In this document: positions 38,956 to 47,216 of the stretch, piece by piece
Layout of the letters: each line of letters opens with the position of its first letter
How positions within the stretch are numbered: position 1 is the stretch's first letter
DNA from: G963422275 sp963422275
Lineage (GTDB): Bacteria; Pseudomonadota; Alphaproteobacteria; Rhodobacterales; Rhodobacteraceae
Direction of reading: 5' to 3'
Length of the DNA stretch: 64,000 bases
Assembly (NCBI GenBank): GCA_963422275.1
Contig: OY729418.1
Coordinates: 1,612,001 to 1,676,000 of the forward strand
Made by a program: the position numbers and the translations under genes
The notes under the pieces: model-generated
Told to the model about the DNA's origin: nothing
Databases searched by the model: none
Seen by the model: the letters and a program-made list of their open reading frames with translations, nothing else

Positions 38956-38982
38956 AGATGTTGAAGCTCCAGTTGTGAATCG

Positions 38983-39375
38983 TCATCGCATTTGCTCCCG
39001 GTTCTCGATAACAAACCGGGCGGCGTTCGCTTCCATCCAATTTCGCAGAAGGGCGCCGTTGGATTCGCACTCGCTCGGTTTCGCGCCCGCAGTCTTGCTG
39101 AAGTTGGCCAGCAATTCATTTCGCACGTGCAAGCGCTCAGACGGTCGAAGGGCGGCTGTGGCCGGGGACATGTAGCGGTCGATTATCGACTGAGCCTGCA
39201 TATAGTCTGCAGCCGGGCCAACTCCTGCCTTGCGTTTGCGGCGTTGCCCGCGCGCAAATGTCCAAATATCGAGCACCATCCATATGCCGAAGACAATGAT
39301 CACGCCCCGCAAAATCAGCTCCACATTCCCGCCACCATCGACCCAACTGGCGGCAGAGCGCAGGAATTCAGCCAA
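38983..39375 (-). CDS. Small hypothetical membrane protein, transposon cargo
   Basis: 130 codons with one transmembrane segment (VELILRGVIIVFGIWMVLDIWTF, about 18-40) and a hydrophilic C-terminal part (YMQAQSIIDRYMSPATAALRPSERLHVRNELLANFSK). The nominal start is TTG at 39375 with no clear ribosome site, so the true start is uncertain. No recognised family. It lies just inside the right terminal repeat. Confidence 0.5.
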   Translation of the reverse strand: MAEFLRSAASWVDGGGNVELILRGVIIVFGIWMVLDIWTFARGQRRKRKAGVGPAADYMQAQSIIDRYMSPATAALRPSERLHVRNELLANFSKTAGAKPSECESNGALLRNWMEANAARFVIENREQMR

Positions 39376-39977
39376 ATCGGACGGGCGGTGGTCATGCCAA
39401 TTCCTCCGGCGCCAACCGCGACACCTTTCCCCGTGAAAGCAAGAATCCGCATCCCGCCATCATCGCCCCCCCCTGCTGTCAAGTAATCTTTATAAGCCCC
39501 CAAAGAAAGGCATGGCGCAAGACAAGGACTGTTACGAAATGTGCCTCTCCAGCCATGGACATGTCGCGCTGAAGGGTTGCAAGCGCCTGTCATGCTGTCC
39601 GTCAGCCGGTCGATGCTCGATCACTGCCCCGATCACGCGACGATCTGCCGGTTTCGCCGGGTGCCTGTGCTGCGCGGTTTTGACGCGGCGCTTCTGTCCG
39701 AGGGTCGCGCCGAGGGGCGCCGGAGATTTCGGTGTCCGAACGTCTCTCGGTGGACCCGGACGCCCGGTGGCTGAAGAGGGGCGGTCGCTGCCTCTTCAGC
39801 TGCACGGCGGGGTCCCGGTTCATGGGGCTGCGGGCGGTGGAGGCTGAACGGCTTTGAAGGCGATGGCCTCGACCCTGCTCAAGGCGGCCAACCGGATCGA
39901 GTTGGTCGCGGCCTGAGTGCCGGAGTCTGTCCCGAACCTGCCCGATGCAGTGCATCGGGGCCTGGAACCGCGCCTTT

Positions 39978-41202
39978 TATACCAAGGGCACTCCAAATTG
40001 ACTCACCATCCCAATATGTTGGGGTGACGGTCCGGACGACCTCCATAGACTGTGGCGATCGACTCACCAGCACCGGAGGATGACGATGAGTGCGGCAACG
40101 CCGATAACCTGGACGGCACACACAGCGGACGAGCTCCACGCGCTTTCGAGGCACTGCGGGGACGCGAAGCAAGCGTCGCGCGCGCGTGCGCTCGCCATGA
40201 TCATGGAGGGCGCGTCTCGCACGGAGGCGGCTCGGGCGCAGGGCATGGAGCTTCAAATCCTGCGCGACTGGGTGTTGCGCTACAACACGGAGGGCTTCGA
40301 CGGCCTCGCGGATCTCCCGCGCGGCGGGAGCGAGGGCCGGTTGACGGACGCGCAGATCGCCGAGATCGGCGCCTGGATCGAGGCGGGTCCCGAGCTTGAG
40401 CGGGACGGTGTGACGCGCTGGCGCGTTCAGGACATCGTACGGAAAATCGAGGAGGCCTTCGGGGTCATCCATCCGGAGAGCGGTGCCCGCATGATGCTCC
40501 GAAGGGCCGGGTTTCGCTTGGTCTCGGGGCGGCCGGTCCACCCCAAAGCCGACGCGGAGCGGCAGAGGTCGTTCGTGGCGGAGTTCGAGGCGCAGTTGAC
40601 GTCGGCGCTCAGCTCTGAGGCGCTGGCGGGTCCGATGGAAATCTGGTTCCAGGACGAAGCGCGCATCGGCCAGAAGGGGATGACGACACGGGTCTGGGCG
40701 AATGGGAAGCAGCGTCCGCGCATCGTGCGCGACCATCGCCATGGCTGCGTCTATCTGTTCGGCGCCACCTGCGCGGAGCGCGGCGTCGGCATCGCCCACG
40801 TGGCGGACAGGGCGAACACGGCGTCGATGAACGAGCATCTGGCGGCGATCGGCGCGGCCGTGGCGCCGGGTGCGCACGGCGTGATTGTGCTGGACGGGGC
40901 GGGCTGGCATCGCTCGGGCGACCTTCTCGTTCCCCCCAACCTGACGCTCGTGCATCTGCCGCCCTACAGTCCGGAACTCAATCCGATGGAGCAGATCATT
41001 CTGTTCCTGAAATCGAACCGCTTCGCCAACCGCGTGTTCAAGGACGTCTCCGCCCTGAGGGACGCCTGCTGGACGGGGTGGCAATGGCTGACCGACCAGC
41101 CCGACGTCATCACCAATACGACCCGGCGCAGCTGGGCCGCAGCCCCATCATGCTGATCCCGATGCCTCACTGTATCGGTTCATATGACTTGCGTTTGGTA
41201 TA
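39978..41202 (+). mobile_element. IS630-family insertion sequence, intact
   Basis: Ends TATACCAAGGGCACTC (left) and, inverted, TATACCAAACGCAAGTC (right), with TA at each junction as expected for IS630/Tc1 elements that insert at TA. It contains one undamaged transposase and lies inside element B. Confidence 0.9.
40080..41156 (+). CDS. IS630-family transposase, intact
   Basis: A 358-residue DDE transposase. N-terminal helix-turn-helix region (SRARALAMIMEGASRTEAARAQGMELQILRDWVLRYN), winged region with RWRVQDIVRKIEEAFG, and the catalytic motifs IWFQDEARIGQKG (Asp), VIVLDGAGWHRSGDL (Asp) and LPPYSPELNPMEQIILFLK (Glu). The length is normal with no damage. An alternative Met two codons in (40086) is equally possible. 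Confidence 0.95.
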   Translation: MTMSAATPITWTAHTADELHALSRHCGDAKQASRARALAMIMEGASRTEAARAQGMELQILRDWVLRYNTEGFDGLADLPRGGSEGRLTDAQIAEIGAWIEAGPELERDGVTRWRVQDIVRKIEEAFGVIHPESGARMMLRRAGFRLVSGRPVHPKADAERQRSFVAEFEAQLTSALSSEALAGPMEIWFQDEARIGQKGMTTRVWANGKQRPRIVRDHRHGCVYLFGATCAERGVGIAHVADRANTASMNEHLAAIGAAVAPGAHGVIVLDGAGWHRSGDLLVPPNLTLVHLPPYSPELNPMEQIILFLKSNRFANRVFKDVSALRDACWTGWQWLTDQPDVITNTTRRSWAAAPSC

Positions 41203-41316
41203 AGGACCAAAATCGTATCTGAAAAGCACTGCAGCCACCTATCGGCGACCACCAGGCGCTCAACCGGCTCCGAATGGCGAAATGCAGAGAAAAACGCTCG
41301 CTTTCGCAACAGTCCT

Positions 41317-41382
41317 GGACAGCAGGCACCCCCCGGATGCACAATGCCACGCCCACATATCAGGCTGTATTCAGAGGTTCCT
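41317..41382 (-). mobile_element. IS5 copy A8, terminal segment
   Basis: Sequence ACAGCAGGCACCCCCCGGATG through GGCTGTATTCAGAGGTTCC is the right end of IS5 copy A8, displaced from the rest by the IS1595-type transposon and element B. The junction with comE is CTTA, matching an IS5 YTAR target and overlapping the comE stop codon. Confidence 0.75.
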
Positions 41383-41948
41383 TAGCGCGGGTTTGGCGCG
41401 TTGATTGCTCTCATGAAGCGATCACGGATTACGACCGGGTCCAAATCGATGGTGGAAACTGGCACGTTCCCAGAGCGGCACTTCGAAACGATTACCGTCA
41501 TTTCTTCCGACGACAGCGCGGCCCTAACTTCTTTCGCTGTATTCTCGCCAGAGCATTCGACAACCCGGCTGCATCCGCAAGCATCCGCCACCTTGGCCAA
41601 GGACGTCTTTCGCCCTGCATACGTAGGCTGGTCGCCGGTTGATCCGTAGCTTCCATTGTCAATTATCAGGAGCGTGAAATTCTTGGCGGGATTGTTTGCG
41701 ATCGTCGAAAGAGTACCGAGATTGGTCAGAACAGAGCCGTCACCGTCAATGGCAAGCACTGGCCGTTTCTGAGCCAGTGCCAATCCGATCCCGATGGATG
41801 AGCAAAGTCCCATTGTTCCAAGCATGTAGAAGTTGGATGGCTGATCATGAAGTTCGAACAATTCTTGGGATGGAAACCCTATGTTGCACACGACGATGTG
41901 CCCCCGGATTACCGGAACGAGGGATTTTAGAATGTCGTATCGTATCAA
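41382..41948 (-). CDS. comE: Sulfopyruvate/phosphonopyruvate decarboxylase, beta (ThDP-binding) subunit
   Basis: About 188 residues. The ThDP-binding fold is clear: HIVVCNIGFPSQELFELHDQPSNFYMLGTMGLCSSIGIGLALA, then IDGDGSVLTNLGTL (GDG ... N motif) and IIDNGSYGSTGDQPTY, very like ComE, which with ComD decarboxylates 3-sulfopyruvate to sulfoacetaldehyde. I chose the TTG at 41948 because it overlaps the alpha stop (TTGA), has GGAGGT upstream and gives the family length; ATG 41969 is the alternative. The last codons abut an IS5 end, so the native C-terminus may be altered by a few residues. Phosphonopyruvate decarboxylase cannot be excluded. Confidence 0.85.
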   Translation of the reverse strand: MIRYDILKSLVPVIRGHIVVCNIGFPSQELFELHDQPSNFYMLGTMGLCSSIGIGLALAQKRPVLAIDGDGSVLTNLGTLSTIANNPAKNFTLLIIDNGSYGSTGDQPTYAGRKTSLAKVADACGCSRVVECSGENTAKEVRAALSSEEMTVIVSKCRSGNVPVSTIDLDPVVIRDRFMRAINAPNPR

Positions 41949-42451
41949 GCTGCGGACCTCCAAAAGCATGCGTCCGTCAAGATGGCGACGGGCTTTTTGC
42001 ACATCTGGGTGTATTGCAGGATGTCATTGAGCAAGCAGGCTTGGCCAACATCGCTGAAATGGTATGTCGGGATGTGAAGCTGGTTTAGAAGCGCCTTTGT
42101 GTGCAGCGCCATTTCAACTTGGCAGGCGACTTTCTCCCCCAACTCGCCCCTGTAGCTGATAAGCATTGGAAGGGGGATGCAGTAAAATTGCATCAGAGTC
42201 GCTAGCGTGTTCACAACGACGCCAATGGCGGTGTTCTGCATCAAGATGCAGGATCGCTTGCCGCCCATGTAGGCACCTGCACACAAGCCCATCCCTTCAT
42301 CTTCCTTGTTGCAGGGAACATGGAGAATTTCGGGGGATTGTTCGACGCACTCAATGATTCCAGCAAGTTGCTTGCATGGAACGGACGTTGCAAACTTGAT
42401 CTCGTTTGCGACTAGTGAAGCCGCAATTGCCCTGTCTGTTTCAGTAATCAC
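41945..42451 (-). CDS. comD: Sulfopyruvate decarboxylase-like, alpha subunit
   Basis: About 168 residues (GTG start at 42451, AGGAAG upstream): ETDRAIAASLVANEIKFATSVPCKQLAGIIE, HVPCNKEDEGMGLCAGAYMGGKRSCILMQNTAIG and LPMLISYRGELGE. This is the pyrimidine-binding half of a two-gene ThDP decarboxylase like ComD; the activating Glu lies in NKEDEG. The open frame continues to 42742, but the extra codons have no similarity. It forms a two-gene unit with comE. No sulfolactate or phosphonate gene is beside it, because both flanks are IS elements, so the pathway is inferred. Confidence 0.83.
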   Translation of the reverse strand: MITETDRAIAASLVANEIKFATSVPCKQLAGIIECVEQSPEILHVPCNKEDEGMGLCAGAYMGGKRSCILMQNTAIGVVVNTLATLMQFYCIPLPMLISYRGELGEKVACQVEMALHTKALLNQLHIPTYHFSDVGQACLLNDILQYTQMCKKPVAILTDACFWRSAA

Positions 42452-42893
42452 AAATCTTCCTGAGGTGATTTCTTTGGACGGTGAATCTGCGGAACGTCTG
42501 AAACAAACCGCAAGGCTCATGCCTAGCATATCGCATGCGGACGAGAAAAGCCAATGCCTTCGCCCCCATGAATCCAATCCCTGAGGACGAAGATCCCCGG
42601 GCTCAGTTTGCCGCATCATGACGGAGAACACGGGAAGGATCTTATTGGCGTTGCCAGATGTCGTTCCTGGAGTCGAGCCAGTGCCACTTGGCGGTGCATG
42701 AACTGTCGCGTGAAATCTGCGAGCAGGGGTCCAGCGTTGCACTCAGACCCCGCGGACTCGATGGCGGCGGCCTTCGGGGCCATTCGCTGGCGGGGGAAGG
42801 GACGGCGGTCTTGGATAGAAAACGCGTCCGGCTCAGGGGGCCGCGGGGCGGGTGAAACCAACCCGGTACACTTTTGCCAACGGAAATCGCCTA
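42452..42893. other. Upstream region of comDE, no gene seen
   Basis: About 440 bases between the comD start and IS5 copy A9. No coding motif is seen. It should hold the comDE promoter unless that was lost to the IS insertion. Confidence 0.45.
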
Positions 42894-44100
42894 GGGAACC
42901 TCTGATTTGGAGGTTTTTTTTGGGGTTTGCTGCGGAATTTGCCCTTCCCGGCTGCAACGGTCGGTTTTCGGCGGTCCGGAAGCCGCAAATGCGCGTTTTC
43001 GGGGCGAAACCGCCGCCGGTTCAGCCCCCGCGGGGCCGGTCCGGCAAATTCCGGACACACTGATCCCTTGTCACGACAGGTGCGGCTGGGCAATCATCAG
43101 GTTCGAGAAGCCCGGAAGCGGCGCAAGCCGCTGCACGTTCCTCTCCAGACCCCGATACCGAACCATGTCGCAGCCGAACACCCGCTTGATGATCCGGAAC
43201 GGATGCTCCACCCGCGCCCGCCCCCGGGCCTTCGCCGTCTCCGCCAGAGCCGCCGCGCTGCCCGGCGCCAGCGTCCGGCGCTTGCTCGGGGGCATGGCAA
43301 TCTGCCACGACACCTCGCGATGCACGTGCTCCGCGCGCTTGCCGATCTCGCGGTATCCAGAGTCACCCCGGACTTGCTCCTCCTCGCCGTGCAGAAGCCG
43401 ACCCGAAGGCGTCAGGTCGCGACGCTGGCGGCCGTTCCCTCCAGGTGGTGCACCAGACCCCGGGGTCGGTGCCGATGTGCAGCTTCATCCCGAAATGCCA
43501 CCGGTTCCCCTTCTTCGTCTGGTGCATCTCCGGATCGCGGGCGTTGCTCTCGTTCCTGGTCGACGATGGCGCCGAGATGATGGTGGCGTCAACGATGGCG
43601 CCCTTCTTCAGCAAAACCCCCCGCTCGGCCGGGTGATCCCTGATATCCCGAACAGCTGCTGCGCCAGTCCGTGGCGCTCCAGCCGGTGGCGGAAGTCGGG
43701 ATCGTCGTCCCGTCCGGAACCTTCTCAACCACCGCCCCGGCAAAGCGCCGGATGCTCTCCGCCTCGCAAGCCGGTCCTCCATCGCCGGATCGCTCAGATT
43801 GCAGAACAGCTGAACGCAGTGCACGCGCAGCATCACCGACAGCGGATGCGGCTGTCGCCCCCTGCGGCCGCCTTCGGACACGCCGGCGCAATGCGGGCCT
43901 CCAGGCGCTCCCAGGGGATCGGGCCGTCCATCCGCTCCGGAAAGATCTCGCGGCGTGTCTTGCGCTTCTTGCGATCGCATTCGAGGCTGGCAAAGGTCAA
44001 TTGCCGAAGGCGCTGCATGTCAAAGGCGTGGCGCAAGACAGCGGGCACGCACCGGATGCGCAATGCAACGCCCAAAACCGGGCTGCATTCAGAGGTTCCC
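42894..44100 (-). mobile_element. IS5 family, copy A9 (both ends present)
   Basis: GGGAACCTCTGATTTGG at the left and inverted GGGAACCTCTGAATGCAGC at the right, with CTA and TAG flanks. The transposase is on the minus strand. The right TAG is shared with the left end of copy A10, making a direct tandem pair. Confidence 0.9.
43071..44019 (-). pseudogene. IS5-family transposase, frameshifted (copy A9)
   Basis: Same organisation as copy A7: MQRLRQLTFASLECDRKKRK, then PHPLSVMLRVHCVQLFCNLSDPAMEDRLARRRASG with the shared CTTGCGAG deletion. The ATCCCGACTTCC deletion follows, then GVLLKKGAIVDATIISAPSSTRN, HFGMKLHIGTDPG and VEHPFRIIKRVFGCDMVRYRGLERN. At least one extra shift lies near 43460 (a base missing in the GGGGGTC run). 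Confidence 0.83.
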
Positions 44101-44102
44101 TA

Positions 44103-45212
44103 GGAAACCTCTGATTTGGAGAGCTTGCTGGGTTTTAGTTGCGGAAATTGCTCTTTCCGGCTGCACCGGTCGGTTTCCTGCGGTCCAGAAGCCCCAAATG
44201 GACGTTTTCGGGGCAGAATCACCGCCGTTTCAGCCCCCCCCCCCGCCCGGGTCGGTCCAGCAAATTCCAGACATACTTCTCCCCTGTCATGACAGGGGCA
44301 GCTAGGCAATCATCAGGTTCGAGAAGTCTGGAAGCTGCGCAAGCCGCTGCACGTTCTTCTCCAAACCTCGATGGCGAACCATGTCGCAGCCGAACACCCG
44401 CTCGCGATCCGGAACGGATGCTCCACCCGCGCCCTGGCCTTCGCCGTCTCCGCCAGAGCCGCGGCGCTGCCCGGCGCCTGCCGGGGTTCATGGCAATGTG
44501 TCGCGAAACCTCGCGATGCGCGCGCTCTGCACGCTTGCCGATCTCGCGATATCTGGCGTCAGTCCGGACTTGCTCCTCCTCGCCGTGCAGAAGCTGACCC
44601 GAAGGCGTCAGGTCGCGACGCTGATGGCCGTTTCCTCCAAGTGGTGCACCAGACCCCGGGGGTCGGTGCCGACGTGCAGCTTCATCCCGAAATGCCACTG
44701 GTTCCTCTTCTTCGTTCGGTGCATCTCCGGATCGCGGGCATTGCTCTCGTTCCCGGTCGACGACGGCGCCGAGATGATGGTGGCGTCAACGATGCCGCCC
44801 TTCTTCAGCAGGACTCCCCGCTCGGCCAGGCGATCCCCGAACGGCAGGTGTGCCAGTCCGTGGCGCTCCAGCCGGTGGCGGAAGTCGGGACCGTCGTCTC
44901 GTCCGGCACTTTCTCTGGACTCGCCCCGGCAAGGTGCCGGACGCTCTCCGTCTCGCAAGCAGATCCTCCATCGCCAGATCGCTCAGGTTGCAGAAAAGCT
45001 GCATGCAGTGCACGCGCGGCATCACCGGCAGCGGATACGGCTGTCGCCCCTTGCCACCGCCCTTCGGACACGTCGGCGCAATGCGGGACTCCAGTCGCGC
45101 TCATGGGATCAGGCCGTCCATCCGCTCCAGAAAAATCTCGCGGTGCAAGACAGCGAGCGCGCACCGGATGTGCAATGACACACCCAAAATCAGGCTGTAT
45201 TCAGAGGTTCCC
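44103..45212 (-). mobile_element. IS5 family, copy A10 (both ends present)
   Basis: Left end GGAAACCTCTGATTTGG (one change in the repeat, hairpin and T run lost), right end inverted GGGAACCTCTGAATACAGC. In tandem with copy A9 in the same orientation, sharing one CTAG junction. Several internal deletions make it about 100 bases shorter than A9. Confidence 0.87.
44290..45150 (-). pseudogene. IS5-family transposase, degraded (copy A10)
   Basis: Pieces visible: RVHCMQLFCNLSDLAMEDLLARRRASG, ESVRHLAGASPEKVPDETT, GVLLKKGGIVDATIISAPSSTGN, HFGMKLHVGTDPRGLVHHLEE and LLHGEEEQVRTDARYREIGKRAERAH, scattered over frames. It shares the CTTGCGAG deletion; the MQRL start region is deleted. Not functional. Confidence 0.8.
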
Positions 45213-45329
45213 TAGGGAAGGCCGAACCGATTGGATCTCGCTCAATGCACCACAGGTGCTGGGGGCGGGTAACGGCAGCATCTCAGATAATTTAGCGCTT
45301 GCTGCATGCTATGCCGACACGAGGTCCGC

Positions 45330-46091
45330 TTACGGGCGGATGCGCCAGCCGGTCCGGAATATCCACCAGATAATTGCGATGCATGTAAGCGTAAAGCCGC
45401 CGACAGCAACAAGGCTCACGGCAACCGGAACGTCGGAATGGCCGAAAAATGCCCACCGGAATCCGGAAACCAGATAGACAACGGGGTTGAAATACGTGAC
45501 ATTCTGCCAGAACGGCGGAAGCATGCTTATCGAATAGAACGAACCGCCGAGAAAGACCAGCGGGGTGATCAGCAACAGCGGAACCAGTTGAAGTTGCTCG
45601 AAGTTCTTTGCCCAGATGCCGAGAATGAACCCGAGCAGGGAAAAACTGATCGATGTCAGTACGAGGTAGGTCACCATCACGGCCGGATTCTGGATCGTGA
45701 GATCAACGAAGAACGCGGCTGTTGCCAATATGACCAGACCGATGAAGAGAGCCTTTGTGGCGGCAGCGCCGACATACCCCGCCGTGATCTCGATGAAGGT
45801 GACCGGTGCCGACAGCAACTCGAAGATGGTTCCGGAGAATTTCGGGAAATAGATGCCGAAGCTGGCGTTTGCGGTCGCCTGAATCATTACGCTGAGCATG
45901 ATCAGCCCGGGCACGATGAAAGTTCCGTAGCTGATTCCCTCGACTTGGTCTATCCGGCTTCCGATGGCTGCCCCGAACACCACGAAATACAAGGAAGTGG
46001 AAATCACCGGAGAGAGGAAACTTTGCGCCAAGGTTCGGAAGAAGCGGCTCATCTCGAAGATGTAGATGGCGCGAATGGCCTGAATGTTCAT
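45330..46091 (-). CDS. ABC-2 type transporter permease
   Basis: A 253-residue integral membrane protein with about six hydrophobic segments: LSPVISTSLYFVVFGAAIGS, TFIVPGLIMLSVMIQATANASFGIYF, ALFIGLVILATAAFFV, VTYLVLTSISFSLLGFILG, LQLVPLLLITPLVFLGG and a C-terminal LVAVGGFTLTCIAIIWWIF. Typical of ABC-2 permeases (YadH-like); PLVFLGGSFYSISMLPPFWQ is the family signature. The Met at 46091 overlaps the ATPase stop (ATGA); the longer frame to 46157 lies inside the ATPase gene. Substrate unknown. Confidence 0.92.
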   Translation of the reverse strand: MNIQAIRAIYIFEMSRFFRTLAQSFLSPVISTSLYFVVFGAAIGSRIDQVEGISYGTFIVPGLIMLSVMIQATANASFGIYFPKFSGTIFELLSAPVTFIEITAGYVGAAATKALFIGLVILATAAFFVDLTIQNPAVMVTYLVLTSISFSLLGFILGIWAKNFEQLQLVPLLLITPLVFLGGSFYSISMLPPFWQNVTYFNPVVYLVSGFRWAFFGHSDVPVAVSLVAVGGFTLTCIAIIWWIFRTGWRIRP

Positions 46092-47014
46092 TCCCGCTCT
46101 CCTACAAGATTCACGAATATCTGCTCGAGAGTGCTCTGTGATGTCTGCAGGTCGCACATCGTTAACCCAGCGTTTCGAAGATCGTTCAGAAGCGCGGTGA
46201 TTCCGGTTCGACTGCCTTGAGAATCGTAGGTGAAGGTGAGGGAGCTGCCGTCAGGCCCAAGTTCAAGGTCGTAGCCCTTGAGCGCCTCGGGTATTTCGGC
46301 AACCGATTCGGCCAGATCGATTCGCAGGCGCTTTTCCCCCATCTGGGCCATCAACTGCTCCTTGTTCTGAACGAGCAGGATTTCGCCGTGGTTGATGACC
46401 GCGACGCGGTCAGAGATCGCCTCGGCCTCCTCTATGTAGTGGGTTGTCAGAATGGTCGTGACGCCGATTTCCTTCAACTGGCTGATTGTTTCCCACATTC
46501 CCTTGCGAAGCTCCACGTCGACTCCGGCAGTGGGCTCATCGAGAAACAGTATTCGGGGCTCATGACTGAGAGCCTTGGCAATCAACACGCGACGCTTCAT
46601 TCCTCCAGAGAGGGAAAGAACTCTGTCCTCCTTCCTGTCGGCCAGCGAGAGCTGTTCAAGAATTCGGTCCAGACAGGCTTCATCCGGGGGCTTCCCGAAC
46701 AATCCCCGCGAAAACCTGACGGTCGCAATGACCTTTTCAAACGGCTCCAGAAAGATTTCCTGGGGCACGAGACCGATAAGTCCGCGCGCGGACCGGTAGT
46801 CCGTTACCGTGTCATGGCCACCTACAGATATCGTTCCGCTTGTCGGCGTTACAATGCCGCAGATCGCCGAGATCAGCGTGGTCTTGCCGGCGCCGTTCGG
46901 ACCGAGCAACGCGATGATTTCGCCCTCTTCAATGTCTAGACTGACGCTCTTGAGCGCCTCGAAGCCTGTGCCATAAGTCTTGGTCAGATTTCGGACGGAC
47001 ACGATTGGCGACAT
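46088..47014 (-). CDS. ABC transporter ATP-binding protein (ABC-2 partner)
   Basis: A 308-residue ATPase: Walker A LLGPNGAGKTTLISA (about 37-51), Q-loop LVPQEIFLEPFEKV, signature LSLSGGMKRRVLIAKAL, Walker B RILFLDEPTAGVDVELR and H-loop TTILTTHYIEEAE. The C-terminal 70 residues form the extension common in YadG-like exporters. Translationally coupled to the downstream ABC-2 permease, so a two-gene exporter. Drug, polysaccharide or lipid export are possible; the sequence does not decide. Confidence 0.94.
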   Translation of the reverse strand: MSPIVSVRNLTKTYGTGFEALKSVSLDIEEGEIIALLGPNGAGKTTLISAICGIVTPTSGTISVGGHDTVTDYRSARGLIGLVPQEIFLEPFEKVIATVRFSRGLFGKPPDEACLDRILEQLSLADRKEDRVLSLSGGMKRRVLIAKALSHEPRILFLDEPTAGVDVELRKGMWETISQLKEIGVTTILTTHYIEEAEAISDRVAVINHGEILLVQNKEQLMAQMGEKRLRIDLAESVAEIPEALKGYDLELGPDGSSLTFTYDSQGSRTGITALLNDLRNAGLTMCDLQTSQSTLEQIFVNLVGERE

Positions 47015-47216
47015 TGACTCATTCCTTCGATTTCACCATTCGGGGAAGGACTCCTCCGGAGCAGCACATGCTCAACGGAAATGGCTCCACCAATCTCACT
47101 TGCCCACAACCAAAGTATATGGCCCGTCCAGAACGAATTGCAATGACCGGAGTTGCGATATCGCAGCATCGCCAATATCCATAAGGTAGCCCGGATACAG
47201 AATCCGCGAACCGACT

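Larger units (their letters stand above)
37629..39500 (+). mobile_element. IS1595-type (ISXO2-like) transposon with passenger genes
   Basis: Terminal inverted repeats GGGGCTTATAAAGATGGCTTG (left) and, inverted, GGGGCTTATAAAGATTACTTG (right) bound 1,872 bases. Flanks AAAAAAAA and CAAAGAAA are an imperfect 8-base duplication inside the IS5 leader. The cargo is an intact transposase, a small reverse-strand ORF, a truncated DNA methylase and a small membrane protein. The element is about twice the size needed for its transposase alone. Confidence 0.87.
39521..41316 (+). mobile_element. Element B (decayed IS5-like), interrupted by IS630
   Basis: Bounded by inverted repeats AGGACTGTTACGAAATG (39521) and, inverted, AGGACTGTTGCGAAAGC (ending 41316). 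It sits in IS5 copy A8 with a possible 4-base duplication GACA. Internal coding remains are DHCPDHATICRFR near 39625 and LLKAANRIELVAA near 39880, resembling IS5-family transposases; no intact gene is left. Partial copies lie at 6385, 53390 and 60103. Confidence 0.65.
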
